This document shows positions 32,186 through 42,725 of a stretch of 64,000 nt of DNA, piece after piece (the first letter of the stretch is position 1; every line of letters starts with the position of its first letter). The translations under genes and the position numbers were made by a program. Below the pieces are notes generated by a model. The model had not been told where the DNA came from. It did no database searches and saw only the letters and a program-made list of their open reading frames with translations. The stretch is from Neoechinorhynchus agilis (taxonomy: Eukaryota; Acanthocephala), in assembly GCA_051530055.1 (NCBI GenBank), contig CM121342.1:5518001-5582000 (forward strand). Reading direction: 5' to 3'.

Positions 32186-32442
32186 ATAAAAGACAATGCG
32201 TACGTGGGTTTTTTTGAGAAAAATACTGATGGTTCTCTGAATAAATAGAAAGGGAAATCTGTCACGTTTTAACCGAAAGATCACACACAAAAGTATTGCG
32301 GAGCCTTTTAAGATTAGAGATTCCCATTGGTTAGAAGTAGGAATAAATAATGTTTCTTGCTTTTGGTGTTTACAACTTCTTTAGATCGCGTCCCCTATCT
32401 TGATTGATTTTATTGCTTTCAATAATAAACAGGGTGTGATTC

Positions 32443-32520
32443 TGCATTCGATTCCTTGGGCAAAACTAAAAGTTTAGCCATCGCTCGAGGCGAAGGTTCT
32501 TCAAAGTCAATGAGCGTTTC
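32443..32520 (+). repeat. Diverged fragment of the 242-bp repeat family
   Basis: GATTCCTTGG, GGCAAAACTAAAAGTT, GCCATCGCTCGAG and GTTCTTCAAAGTC appear in the same order as in the unit at 6.2-6.9 kb, but shortened. It shows that the family is dispersed as well as tandem. Confidence 0.5.
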
Positions 32521-32565
32521 GCAGCAAACGGAGAATTCAAACTTTCTTGATAATCATTTCTAGAC

Positions 32566-33564
32566 ATGTCTGAGATTTTGAAGACCTTTAAGTTTGACAA
32601 AGTTTTATCTCAAAACGTAGATAGGAAATCAATAGCGTTATTGGGAACGGTCGGTGCGTCCAACAAAGCAATTTTTATTCTGGAAAAGGCGCCGTACAAC
32701 ATGGACACAATAAACAATGATTTGCAATTCAACAACAACAACAACAACAACGACGACGACGAACTTACAAATAAATTGGTTCTGCGACAAAAAAATGACA
32801 TTTATTCGAAATACGAGTTCTTTAGTTCAAATGTATCAATTCAGAATATGACGATGATTTACCCCGCGACGGACGCTCATATTTTGAAATATTCTTCTAC
32901 TGAACATGCGTTCATTAAGGAAACTTATGAGATTTACGATAAAGTAGTCCGCGATCACGTGGAGAAAGCAGCGTTAAAGTTGAATTGGGTTTGGAACATG
33001 TTTCGTTTAGAAGAAAATGAATCAAAAGTTGCTGACGGAGAAACAATAATTCTCAATCACAAACAATCAGGAGAAGAGTTCGTTTTAGCTTACGATTATC
33101 AATGGAATGGTGAACAATTGGACGACCTGCATTTGATTGCTATACTTAAAGATTGCTCTCTTCGTTCAATTAGGGATCTTCGAGGAAAGCACGTCTTAAT
33201 TGAACGAATAAAAGGTTCTAATTCGTTCAATTGAATAAAGATTTTACTTAAATTAAGAGAACTTTGTCTTCAAGTCATAAAAAAGAGGTTTGGATTATCA
33301 CAACAAAACCTACGAATATTCTTTCACTATCTCCCTTCGTTTTATCAACTCCACGTTCATTTTACGAGCATTCCTCTCAATTCTTGTAGCTGTCAAGTTG
33401 AACGAGCTCATTTACTGGACGATGTCATTGAGAATCTAGAAGCGGACCAAGAGTATTATTCGAAACGGAATATAAGGTATCTGTTGAAAATTTCAGATCC
33501 ATTGTATCACAAAATCAAGGCGTTTGAATCACAAAAGAGATTGAGTGAAACCGAACAAGTTTAA
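32566..33564 (+). CDS. DCPS: Scavenger mRNA-decapping enzyme DcpS
   Basis: Exon 1 32566-33192, intron 33193-33240 (48 bp), exon 2 33241-33564. Splicing joins RDLRGKH to ILLKLRELCLQV, in register with human DcpS (RDLTPEH..LLRNI). It hydrolyses the m7GpppX cap left after 3'-5' mRNA decay. Seen: LEKAPYN, NDIYSKYEFF, TMIYPATDAHILKY, WNGEQLDDLHLIAI, then the HIT region QLHVHFTS and ERAHLLDDVIENLE. The central His of the HIT triad (catalytic in the human enzyme) is kept, but the first His of HxHxH is Gln. A run of Asn then Asp (about residues 56-65) is a low-complexity insert. ATG is 2 bases after CATTTCTAG. About 317 residues, near the family's 337. Confidence 0.93.
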
Positions 33565-33767
33565 AATTTTCTGGCACTTTAGCAGCTACCAAACTTGAGC
33601 GTCTTGATAAGAAATGTTGCACTAAAGCAAGATTTGAGCGTGTTATTTGAGTTTATTACGTTGAAAATCGTCTTTTTTTAAACGGACAACTATCAGCACA
33701 TTTCAGTAGTTGTATTGAGTGAAATCAAAAGACCTGAAGAACGGAAATCGTAGATATCCGGTTAAAA
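33565..33767. other. Intergenic 3' of DCPS
   Basis: AT-rich, no gene seen. It should contain the DCPS 3' UTR. Confidence 0.25.
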
Positions 33768-34566
33768 AGCGACGAGACCCATCTTAAAAAACAGACATTT
33801 TGCACAGTGATTTTACGAATCGACATTTCTTCAAAGGTTTTGTTTGTCCGTGGTTCCTTGGGATCTCCGCTGTAGCGGGTCTGGTTCTCCACCACAATTA
33901 ACCGAACCTTTCGTGCCTGAGACCCCTCAGATCACCACTGATTCCATTTCGACACCTGATATCGTGCGGTTTCTGCCCAGGAAAGTCCTGAAACGGATCT
34001 CTAAAGGCGCGCGATATCTGGTCGCCAAAGCATTTACGGGATTGCTCAACGACTGCCTCCAAAGGAACCACGTCGCTTCGCTTTCCCGCGCTTAGTCCTC
34101 TGCACCAGCGGTGATTCTGGGGTGTCTTTGACATCAACAATCAAGGAAAGGTTAGCCTCTTTTGAACAAATATTTAACGATTTTGAAAGGAATCTCCGCG
34201 AGGCTCGTAAGGGACGCACGAAGGAAGAGTTTCGCTGCCGTTTTTCAAAGCTATCACTGACTGAACGTGTCTATTCGAAGCTTGCGGACGGAGATGTTCG
34301 GGGGGCTGTTCCGTTATTGTCATCCTCCGACAGTTTCGCAAAAGGAGACAGCGAGACGCTACAAATACTCCGGTTGAAGCACCCATGTGGTAGCAGAAGT
34401 TTTGAAATTCCATCTCCTCCCACACAAGACAGGACACCCACTCAAATTTCAGAATTAAAAAAGGCAATCTCATCTTTTGCAAAGACCTCAGCACCTAAAG
34501 GACATAGCGACGAGACACATCATAAAAAACAGACATTTTGCATAGTGATTTTGCGAATCGACATTT
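33768..34566 (+). mobile_element. Retroelement relic (RT-polyprotein N-terminal part) between 61-bp direct repeats
   Basis: The interior carries coding remnants typical of the N-terminal region of an animal reverse-transcriptase family (VRFLPRKVLKRISKGARYLV; then RVYSKLADGDVRGAVPLLSS and ILRLKHP). The likely C-terminal tail of the same family occurs at 13.2, 43.4 and 53.7 kb. The insert is bounded by 61-bp direct repeats (33768-33828 and 34506-34566) that differ at four positions. Class: non-LTR is most likely from the protein, but the flanking repeats are unusual for a LINE. It is a broken, non-functional fossil of moderate age. Confidence 0.55.
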
Positions 34567-34966
34567 TCGAAATGAGTAGTTCGGGCCAAATGAATTAAAT
34601 AGAACTCACAAAAGACCAAGAAAAAGTTATTGGTCCGATCCAATTTGAAAAACACAAGTCAATCCAATTAATGAGAGCGAGAAACTACGACTCTTTCCCA
34701 TTGTCCAATTAAAGAAATTCTCGATTTTTCAGCTTTCGGTTAAAGTGGAAACTATTCATAGTTGTTTGTAGTCCGTGAGAAGCAAAACACACTCAAGAGA
34801 CTATAGGGCGCTCCTTTATCGTTCCTTCTATTGAATCATCAGTAGGAAAAGAAAAGATTGAGTCATCTTTTTTTTGGTGGCACCAAGTATTTTTAGAACG
34901 AAGCTAAAATGTGGGCAATGAAAGTTCGCTAGCAAACAAAACACCACATTCTCTTTCAGATTATTA
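34567..34966. other. Intergenic upstream of COQ4
   Basis: No gene seen. Ends in CACATTCTCTTTCAG, a strong acceptor-like site 7 bases before the COQ4 ATG, with no visible coding exon upstream. Confidence 0.35.
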
Positions 34967-35662
34967 ATGACCGAATCATTGTCCGAATCGTCAAGTGGCA
35001 TTGAGCACATACCACTCACTAACCTTCAGCATCTACTCCTCACGATTGGGTCCGGTGCAGTTTGCCTTCTAAATCCAACTCGCGGCAATATGATAGCCAC
35101 TTTTGGCGAAGTCACTGGTCAACGAGCCCTGAAATCGATTCGGCAAAGAATGATGGAAGACGACAATGGCCGTAAAATCCTCGAAGAAAAACCTTTGATA
35201 ACATCGAAGACAGTAGATCTGGATTTGTTATCTCAACTACCACCCGAAACATTCGGCAACCATTATTTCCAATTTTTGAAAAATTACAATTACTCTCCTG
35301 ATGAGCGACGAGCGGTCTATTTTGTAGATGATCCGGAACTGGCGTACGTGATGCTCCGTTATAGACAACTTCATGATTTAACTCATGTAATTCTTGGGCA
35401 ACCGACTAATCTTCTGGGAGAGATCGTAGTAAAAAGATTTGAAGCTACTCAATACGCTCTTCCAATGTGCATTCTTGGCTCGACTTTCGCATCTTGGAGA
35501 CTTGGACCCAAACATTCTGCAAAATATTTGAATCAATATCTTCCTTGGGTGATCCAGACCGCCAAAAGAGCCCGGCTATTTATTAATTGCAAATTCGAAG
35601 ATCATTGGACCACTCCTATTGACAAACTCCGAAGAAGCCTTAGAGTTAAAATGTTAGATTGA
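34967..35662 (+). CDS. COQ4: Ubiquinone biosynthesis protein COQ4, mitochondrial
   Basis: 231 codons, no intron, ATG at 34967, TGA at 35660-35662. HIPLTNLQHLLLTIGSG and PTRGNMIATFGEVTG match the COQ4 N-terminal region. The zinc motif is present: HDLTHVILGQPTNLLGE (HDxxHx11E), followed by ALPMCILGS. COQ4 organises the CoQ-synthesis complex at the matrix face of the inner membrane and has been linked to C1 decarboxylation and hydroxylation. No long presequence is visible; the N-terminus is acidic (TESLSESSSGIE), so import may need an unseen upstream exon, or the true start differs. Confidence 0.95.
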   Translation: MTESLSESSSGIEHIPLTNLQHLLLTIGSGAVCLLNPTRGNMIATFGEVTGQRALKSIRQRMMEDDNGRKILEEKPLITSKTVDLDLLSQLPPETFGNHYFQFLKNYNYSPDERRAVYFVDDPELAYVMLRYRQLHDLTHVILGQPTNLLGEIVVKRFEATQYALPMCILGSTFASWRLGPKHSAKYLNQYLPWVIQTAKRARLFINCKFEDHWTTPIDKLRRSLRVKMLD

Positions 35663-36974
35663 TCACTTAATATCGTTTCTCCTCTTGCTCACGTGTACGA
35701 CTCAAAGGTTTCAGCGTAAAAATTGATAACTCATTCAAAAAACACATAACAAGAAAAAAAACGTTGACGAATCATAGAATCAGAAGCGATCAATGACGAC
35801 CATGAGAATCAAAACGATATACAAGATTAGGTAGTGCAATCATTAACAATAAAAAAAACTATTAAATCGTAAAATCGATCGCAACTGGAGATTAATACGT
35901 TTTTCGAATGGCAAAACAAAAACAACGCTTAAAATTCCGCTGTGTATTCTTGAAAATCCTGTCGAGATTGCCCTTTGAGTGGATTTCCTCAGCAGACTGG
36001 GCCAACAAATCCATGCAGTGGATCGGATTATGACTTCCAAAAACGGATAGTAACTAGTATAGAATGTTGCTTTGGTTATTCAGCGACAGCGTTCGATCCA
36101 TGGTTTGCCTTTGTTGAATAAAATTTTTTTAACAAAACAAAAATCATCAAATTTCGCGTAATTTTTTACCGGACTAGTTTCGAGGATTTGTAGACTGCCT
36201 GAGCTTCTGTATGGCCGTGGAACGATCCAAAGGTGGTAAGTTTGTATGGTAGTGAGGCGGACTATGCTGATAATAATAATTCTGCTTACCTAAAATTATC
36301 CAGAAAAAAGAAAGGATTATGTCTAAGGATAGGTCTTTTTTGAGAGGTTAAAATTTAAGAGTTCGTTGATGTTATTTGCACAAACTTGTACAAGGATTTA
36401 TTAAAGCAAAAAGAAGATATATTACAGGTCTTCACTTGGTAAACAATTTTTTGCACCCTCGTTGGGTTCATCATCAGAAAGTTCTTTACAACTCCAATTT
36501 ATTGATATCGTACGGAACTAGTGATATCTGACTTAACGGAGCTCAAACATTAAATTGTAGCCTTTCAAAAACAAAAAAATTTATACTTTTTTTTTGAAAA
36601 AATTTTAAAATCAAAAAATAGCATAATAACAAACAAAGATTTAGAATAGAGTAGGCCACTACGGTCGAAGACTAGAAAAATGATGAAATTAAAATAATTG
36701 GCTAACAGTTCATCGAATTGTCAATAACTATTTTATTGGATTGAATACATGGCGCTCTGCTAAATGATCGTTGTTTTACGAACACTTTATCAATAATTCT
36801 CAATGGCTATTTGATAAAATCACTCAAAAAAAAGGTAATTAATATCCATGGTAACCAGTAAGCTAAAAAGAGTACGAATAATTCGGAAACAAAGGCGATA
36901 TACAAACGATGATCAATGGCGACCTGGTTTGTTTCTTTTAAAAAATCTTAATTCGCACGGATCTTTTTAATTAG
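35663..36974. other. Intergenic, 1.3 kb, nothing firm
   Basis: AT-rich with many A runs. A short ATG exon candidate followed by GTAAGT lies at about 36211-36235 (MAVERSKG) and could be a 5' exon of the myosin gene, but its phase does not fit the first certain myosin exon. No other feature seen. Confidence 0.25.
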
Positions 36975-39900
36975 GTAAAGAAGGTTTGGATAAAGATAGA
37001 TGGAATCGATATGTTTAGAATGGTGAAAGTAATTGGGTTTGATCGTAGCCTAAAGAAACTTTCGCTTATTGACGACGACGGGCTTTGGTTTACTTTGAGC
37101 GAAGATGAAACGTATCCGGTTAATCCACGAAACCTCATTGGATCGAGCGACCTCATTAGCCTCAGTTACCACAATGAACCAGAAGGTAAAATTGCACTTT
37201 GTTTTATATTGAATTTATGCTTCATATAAAAAAATAGTTGTCTTCAATTTAGAATACCGCTTCAATAGAAAGATGATTTACACTTGGTGTGGAATTATCT
37301 TAATCGCTATCAATCCTTACGACGACGGCCTCAATTGCTATGATGAAAGTCATGTGGATTTGTATAGGTCTTATACTGACTTCTGTCTTGATCCTCATAT
37401 ATTCTCAGTTGCTCAAGATGCCTTCAGTGCTGTTCAAGAGTGAGTTCTCTTAGGGTTTTTTAAACTCAAATTCCATTTTTGATTAGGCATCAAGAAGATC
37501 ACTCGATCATCATTTCCGGTGAATCAGGAGCCGGCAAAACCGTCTCAGTTAAACACATTCTTACATTTGTGAATCGGGCGATGGGTCGGAACTTTGGTAA
37601 CGGTCTAGATTCGAAATTGAGTGCAGCGAATTACTTGTTGGAAGTATGTGACTGGATTCTTAATATCAATACCGTCTTTCGCCTAGGCTTATGGAAACGC
37701 CAAAACCTGCAAAAACACAAATAGCAGCAGATTCGGAAAATATATTGACATTCGAGTAAAACAAAGTGATATTGCGCAAGTAAAAATCCGCACTTTTCTA
37801 TTGGAGAAGACTCGTGTTTCAAAGCGAAGTTCAAGTGAATCAAACTTTCATATCTTTTACACGCTGATCAAAAACGATCCGAATCATATACTTTGGTCTA
37901 ATTATACCAACGATTTTGAGGAACGAACCGCTTGCAATCATTTGATCGATCTAAGTGAAATTTTCGAATCCTTTAAGCGCCTTGGTTTGTATTGATTTCT
38001 TTTTCCATCGACACACATCATCCCAAAGTACAAAAAAAGACTATCTTTATGTTTTTACAGGCCAAATTTACACACTTTAAAACTTGGGCCGTAAAGGCAC
38101 CATTGATTAATTTGGATAATCTCTTTTATTTAATGTAAGGGAACAATGAACGAAAATGTCACTTTTTTTTGCTATTGATTTCATTTCCGCGATGCCGAAG
38201 TTCTAAGAAAACGTGAATTTTTCATCGTAGCTTCCTTTGGAATTTCTCGCAATAGATATGGGTGTTCCATACACTAATTTATTATAAAATCCTTTTTTTT
38301 CGGTTGTTTTCGAAAAAAAAGTGCAATTGAATTCGTAACTATATTTAGAAATCAACGACTCAATCGCAAATTCCATTATTTCAATTACACGTTCACTTCT
38401 ACATATTGGAAACATTAAACCTTCTGAAATAAGCACAATGAGTTTGGCTACCATTGCAGAACTCCTGGAAATTAACGACGAATCCGAGCTGAAAAGATCA
38501 ATTCAAGTGCGATCCATTAACGCAGGAAAAGAAACTTTGTACATAAACAGGACTGATAAATCGGTATTGAAAGGCTATATTTTATGCGATCCGATGTAAT
38601 TGTAAATAATTTAAATATTAGATACAATCCACGCGGGACTCACTTGCACAGTATTTGTATATGAAACTCTTCGACAAGATCGTTCGATTGATAAATCTAT
38701 CAATGGAAGGCGTTTCAACCAACAATCTTTGTCCATCGCTTGGAATCCTAGATATCTTCGGGTTAACAGAATTTTATCTCGACTATTCTAAAAAATTTTT
38801 TTGAAGATTTGAGATTTTTGACAACAACGGATTCGAGCAATTATGCATAAATTACGCCAACGAACGGCTTCAGCAATCGTTTTACAAGGTGAGCTTTGCT
38901 ATTTATTCGTACATTTAAAATAGTGGTCCATAACAGAGATATTTCCAAACTGAACAAAACGAATACATTCAGCAAGGTCTATGCTTTGAAGTCGTAGTGT
39001 TCAGAGATAACTCAAAGTGCATAAGAGCATTAAACGGTTCGGATGGTCTTTTCAATCTATTAAACGATCACTTAAGTGTAAATTAAAAAAAACGTAATAG
39101 AATGCTTAAACTTTAAAATTAGCTACCTAAATTGAGCACTAACTCACTTTTGGATGCTATATTCACATGGAACTTTACAAAAGCATACGGAGACGTTGTA
39201 TCGAGAGTAAAAGGAAGCCACGATCGATTTGAAGTGGAACATTACAACGGAAAGGTCACTTACGATGTGACTGATTTTTTAAGTAGAAACGAAGGATGTG
39301 TATGTCCGGATATTTTGTCGGTTATCCGCAAAAGCAAGGTTTTTTTCTCTACGATTTAATAAAACTTCTTAACACGATTTAACACAGAGCGCAATCGTGC
39401 GAGAATTGAGCACAGAATCAGTTAATCGAAGAGTTAAGCAATCAATAGTACAATCGGTAATATTGTTGAGGGCTCTCGATATCGTCACACAAAAACAAAT
39501 TTAATATCGAGTATTCTCTAATAGTTTAGGCGATCTCTGGATGAATTGATGGACAGGTTGGATAAATCCGTTCCACATTATGTCCGGTGTATTAAGCCAA
39601 ACGACGACAAGGCAACTTTTAGGTATTATTCAAAGAGTGCTTTACTGTTTAAATAAACCGAAATCATTTAGTTTTGTAAGATCGCAAGTAACGAGTCAGT
39701 TACGTGCATGTGGAATTATCGATACTCTCAAACTCGCATCGATTGGATATCCGTCAAAGTATGCCATTTCAAAGTATTTTGTTTCGTTTCACTAGAAATT
39801 TTGTCCAACTTTCCCTGCGAGAGAGATTTCGTTTTCACATTTCAAATTACTTCATGGTTCCGATACATTCTTAAAATGAAGAATCGCATTCTTTAAAACG

Positions 39901-42182
39901 TTTGCCCATTTCAAATTATATGTCAGCAAACATTAAATTCTGTGGAAACATCTACTTTGCACCACAACGGACTTGTTCAAAGCTTCATTAAACGCATTTT
40001 TCTCTGAACTATGAGATTTAGCGTAATAGAATGCAATTTCACTGGTGCCTTCACTAATTTTCGATTGGCATTTTTATACTGTTGACTTATAATCGTTCCC
40101 GGCGATAGGTTTTCATACGAAGATTTCAACCATCGGTACGGATTACTTTGCTCTTCGAAGATACGGCGAACCGTTGATGGCCGTGGGATATGTGAGCAAA
40201 TTCTAAAATTGGCCAGTATTGTTAGTTTATCTCGTTTTACAATCTATTATTATTTGTGGACTTTTGAGGTGAGACCTGATTTTCAAACGGGAGAGACGAA
40301 GCTTTTCCTCAAGCAAGGCGTTGTGGCTCGTCTTGAGAAATGCCGTAAAAGCATTCAAGACAGTGCTGCTCGATTGATTCAAACACGGTATCGAGGATTT
40401 TGTGAGCGTTTGTATTATACGAACCTCAAGCGGTCATGCATCGCATTATCTCGAATATTAAAAGCCACGAATTATCCAAAAGCAATGATAGACGCGAAAA
40501 GTGATATTGTGTTAACCAATGAAGCAGTAGAAAGTCTTTATGGTAGACGAGAAGTTGCTAAATTGATGATTGTGTACAATCGATCACGACAATGTAACGT
40601 ATCATTTGATGAAATTAGTAAGTCAATAGTATTAATGAAAGTTTTGTCTTACTCTGAATTTTAGACTCTTTTGATGTTACTTCAGAAGGAGAAACCATGA
40701 TTCCTAAATCGAGCATGTCATCCATAAGCACTCTCTCATCGTCAAAATGTAGATATATGATCGCAATCGACCTGGACGATATTGATCGGATCATTCGAGC
40801 TCTTATAATAGGTATGGGTTTTTAATCTAAAATTGATCACTTTTGTTGTTGTTAAGAATTAGACCTAAGTCAAATTGAATCGTCTATAAATGGTGGCGGC
40901 CCACGGATTCCAATCACATTCCCAGCCTATGGAATCTTCATGTGTCTAAGATACGCTGACAAACTAGGGAACTACCTCTTATTTAAGACGATGATTCAAG
41001 AGACCATAGTGACCTTTAGTCGAATGACTGAAGGAAAAGACATAAACTTGCTTTATTTATCTTATTGGCTTTCAGTTATACTTCATTTGTATAAACTTCT
41101 CGATGGAAAAGGGGTAACATGTTCCGAATGCCCGTACATTGATTTCAATCACTTTTCTGTGTAGACAATCAAAGGAAAGCACGCAAAGATTCGGCAGTTC
41201 AACCTAAATGATATCATCGCCCATTTTCAAAAACTTATTAGATCGTTTCTGGTGTCAACTTATTGTCAACTCGAAGAATTTCTGAATGAAAAAATAAGTG
41301 AGTTCTCAACATTATAGATCGCTATGTCTTTTTTTCTTCATTAGTCCCGTATCTTACAAAGCAATCAAAATCGGTGTCCGGCGTACCAGCCTCAGCGTTT
41401 CAAAGAAACCTTGATAAACTTACAAAGCTCTTCGATTATTTCCAATACACTGGCATGCCCGACGAGCTGATCAGTCATTTTGCAACAAAGGTGATTTGTT
41501 CGATTGACAAAAAAACAAACTCATTTTAGGTGCTCCAACACGTAAACAAAACGGGTCTTAATTTAATCTATAACTGTGAAAAATGGAGAGAGACTCATGC
41601 CGCTCATATTTGCAGGTACTTCATTTGATCATTAACGTAACTTTAAATATCTTCAAGAAAGACTGAATACGCAGAAGCTTGAGTGTACTCTTACCGATTC
41701 GTCCTTTATTGGCGAACTGGAGGCCAAAGAAATCGTCAAACCATTAGCCGACGCATGCAAGGTTCTTATCAATCTGGACCATATATTGAGGAAGCGTTCG
41801 TTTGGTTCATTTGGAGCAATCTCTTTGACTCCTTCAAAGGTAATAAACGTCTCTTTTTTCGTTCTAAAAGTTTGGATATGCTTCATACTCATAGAATGGC
41901 GGTTTGGTCCGCTGCAGTTACCTTATTTTTAATTTGACCGTGTTTTTCCTCCTTTTTTAGTTAGACGCATTGTTGTTGAAGTCGAAACTTCGACTGAGCG
42001 ATAAACAAGATGCGAGATTGTTCAAGCTTTGTGAAGATTTATCGATGCTGGAATTATCAAAACATCGACTCACAAGTGAAGATAAAGAAGCGGATTATCG
42101 TATTGCTGAACATTGCAATCTGATGCCGATAAATTCGATTGTTGTTCCAGAACTATTGTTGTATCATCTGCAAATTGTATAA
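36975..42182 (+). CDS. MYO5: Class V myosin with motor and DIL cargo domain but almost no neck or coiled coil
   Basis: About 20 short exons, TAA at 42180-42182; the initiator exon is not found (first certain exon starts after TTTTTAATTAG at 36974, KKVWIKIDG). Motor motifs in order: [15 protein letters not shown]-loop GESGAGKT (about 37520), switch [16 protein letters not shown], switch II region [50 protein letters not shown], and a converter ending [17 protein letters not shown]. One clear IQ motif ([15 protein letters not shown]) and perhaps a second degenerate one follow. Only about 80-100 residues later the cargo-binding DIL domain begins ([41 protein letters not shown]) and runs to the end. 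Standard myosin V has six IQ motifs and a long coiled coil; both are largely missing here. Confidence 0.88.
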
Positions 42183-42725
42183 CACTAACGATTTGCCACC
42201 AAAAAATTATTGGTTTCCGGGTTTTTTGTTGATTACAAATATCAAAATATAGCAAAATTCGCTAATCGATAAACTCGTGGATAAATAGCAATCTTCTTTA
42301 TAACCAAGAAACTTTTTAAAAGACGTCGCCAATAATGTCTAAAAATTAGCTTTCAAAAAAACTCGATATAAACTTTCATTGAGCGAAATCTTCTTTGAAT
42401 TTGTCTTATATGGCTTCTAAATTCTTTTTTTAAGACTAGACCGACAGGTTGCCCTTAGCTCGTCGACACGAGGAAAATCTGAGTGAAAGCTGTCAAGTTA
42501 GGGGCAGTCCATTATAAGAATTTTAATGTGGTGTCTAACGTTTGTTTCGTCCACTGAACCTTAGCTCTCCTTGGTAGAAGCAATGCTATAAAATTTCAGG
42601 AATAATCGATTCAAACGGGTAAGATGACTAACACTAGTTTTTGAATAAAAAATCACGTTTGAACTTCTTTTTTTCTAATCGCTAACGCGCGAAATGAGCT
42701 CCTTTTTGATTACAAGAATATCTCA
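42183..42725. other. Intergenic between myosin V and SLC22
   Basis: No gene seen. The SLC22 ATG is preceded 9 bases upstream by TTTTTGATTACAAG, a possible acceptor. Confidence 0.3.

Noticed and set aside
35843-36040. Minus-strand frame after COQ4
   Set aside because: Hydrophobic and basic by chance composition; no start context, no homology recognised.
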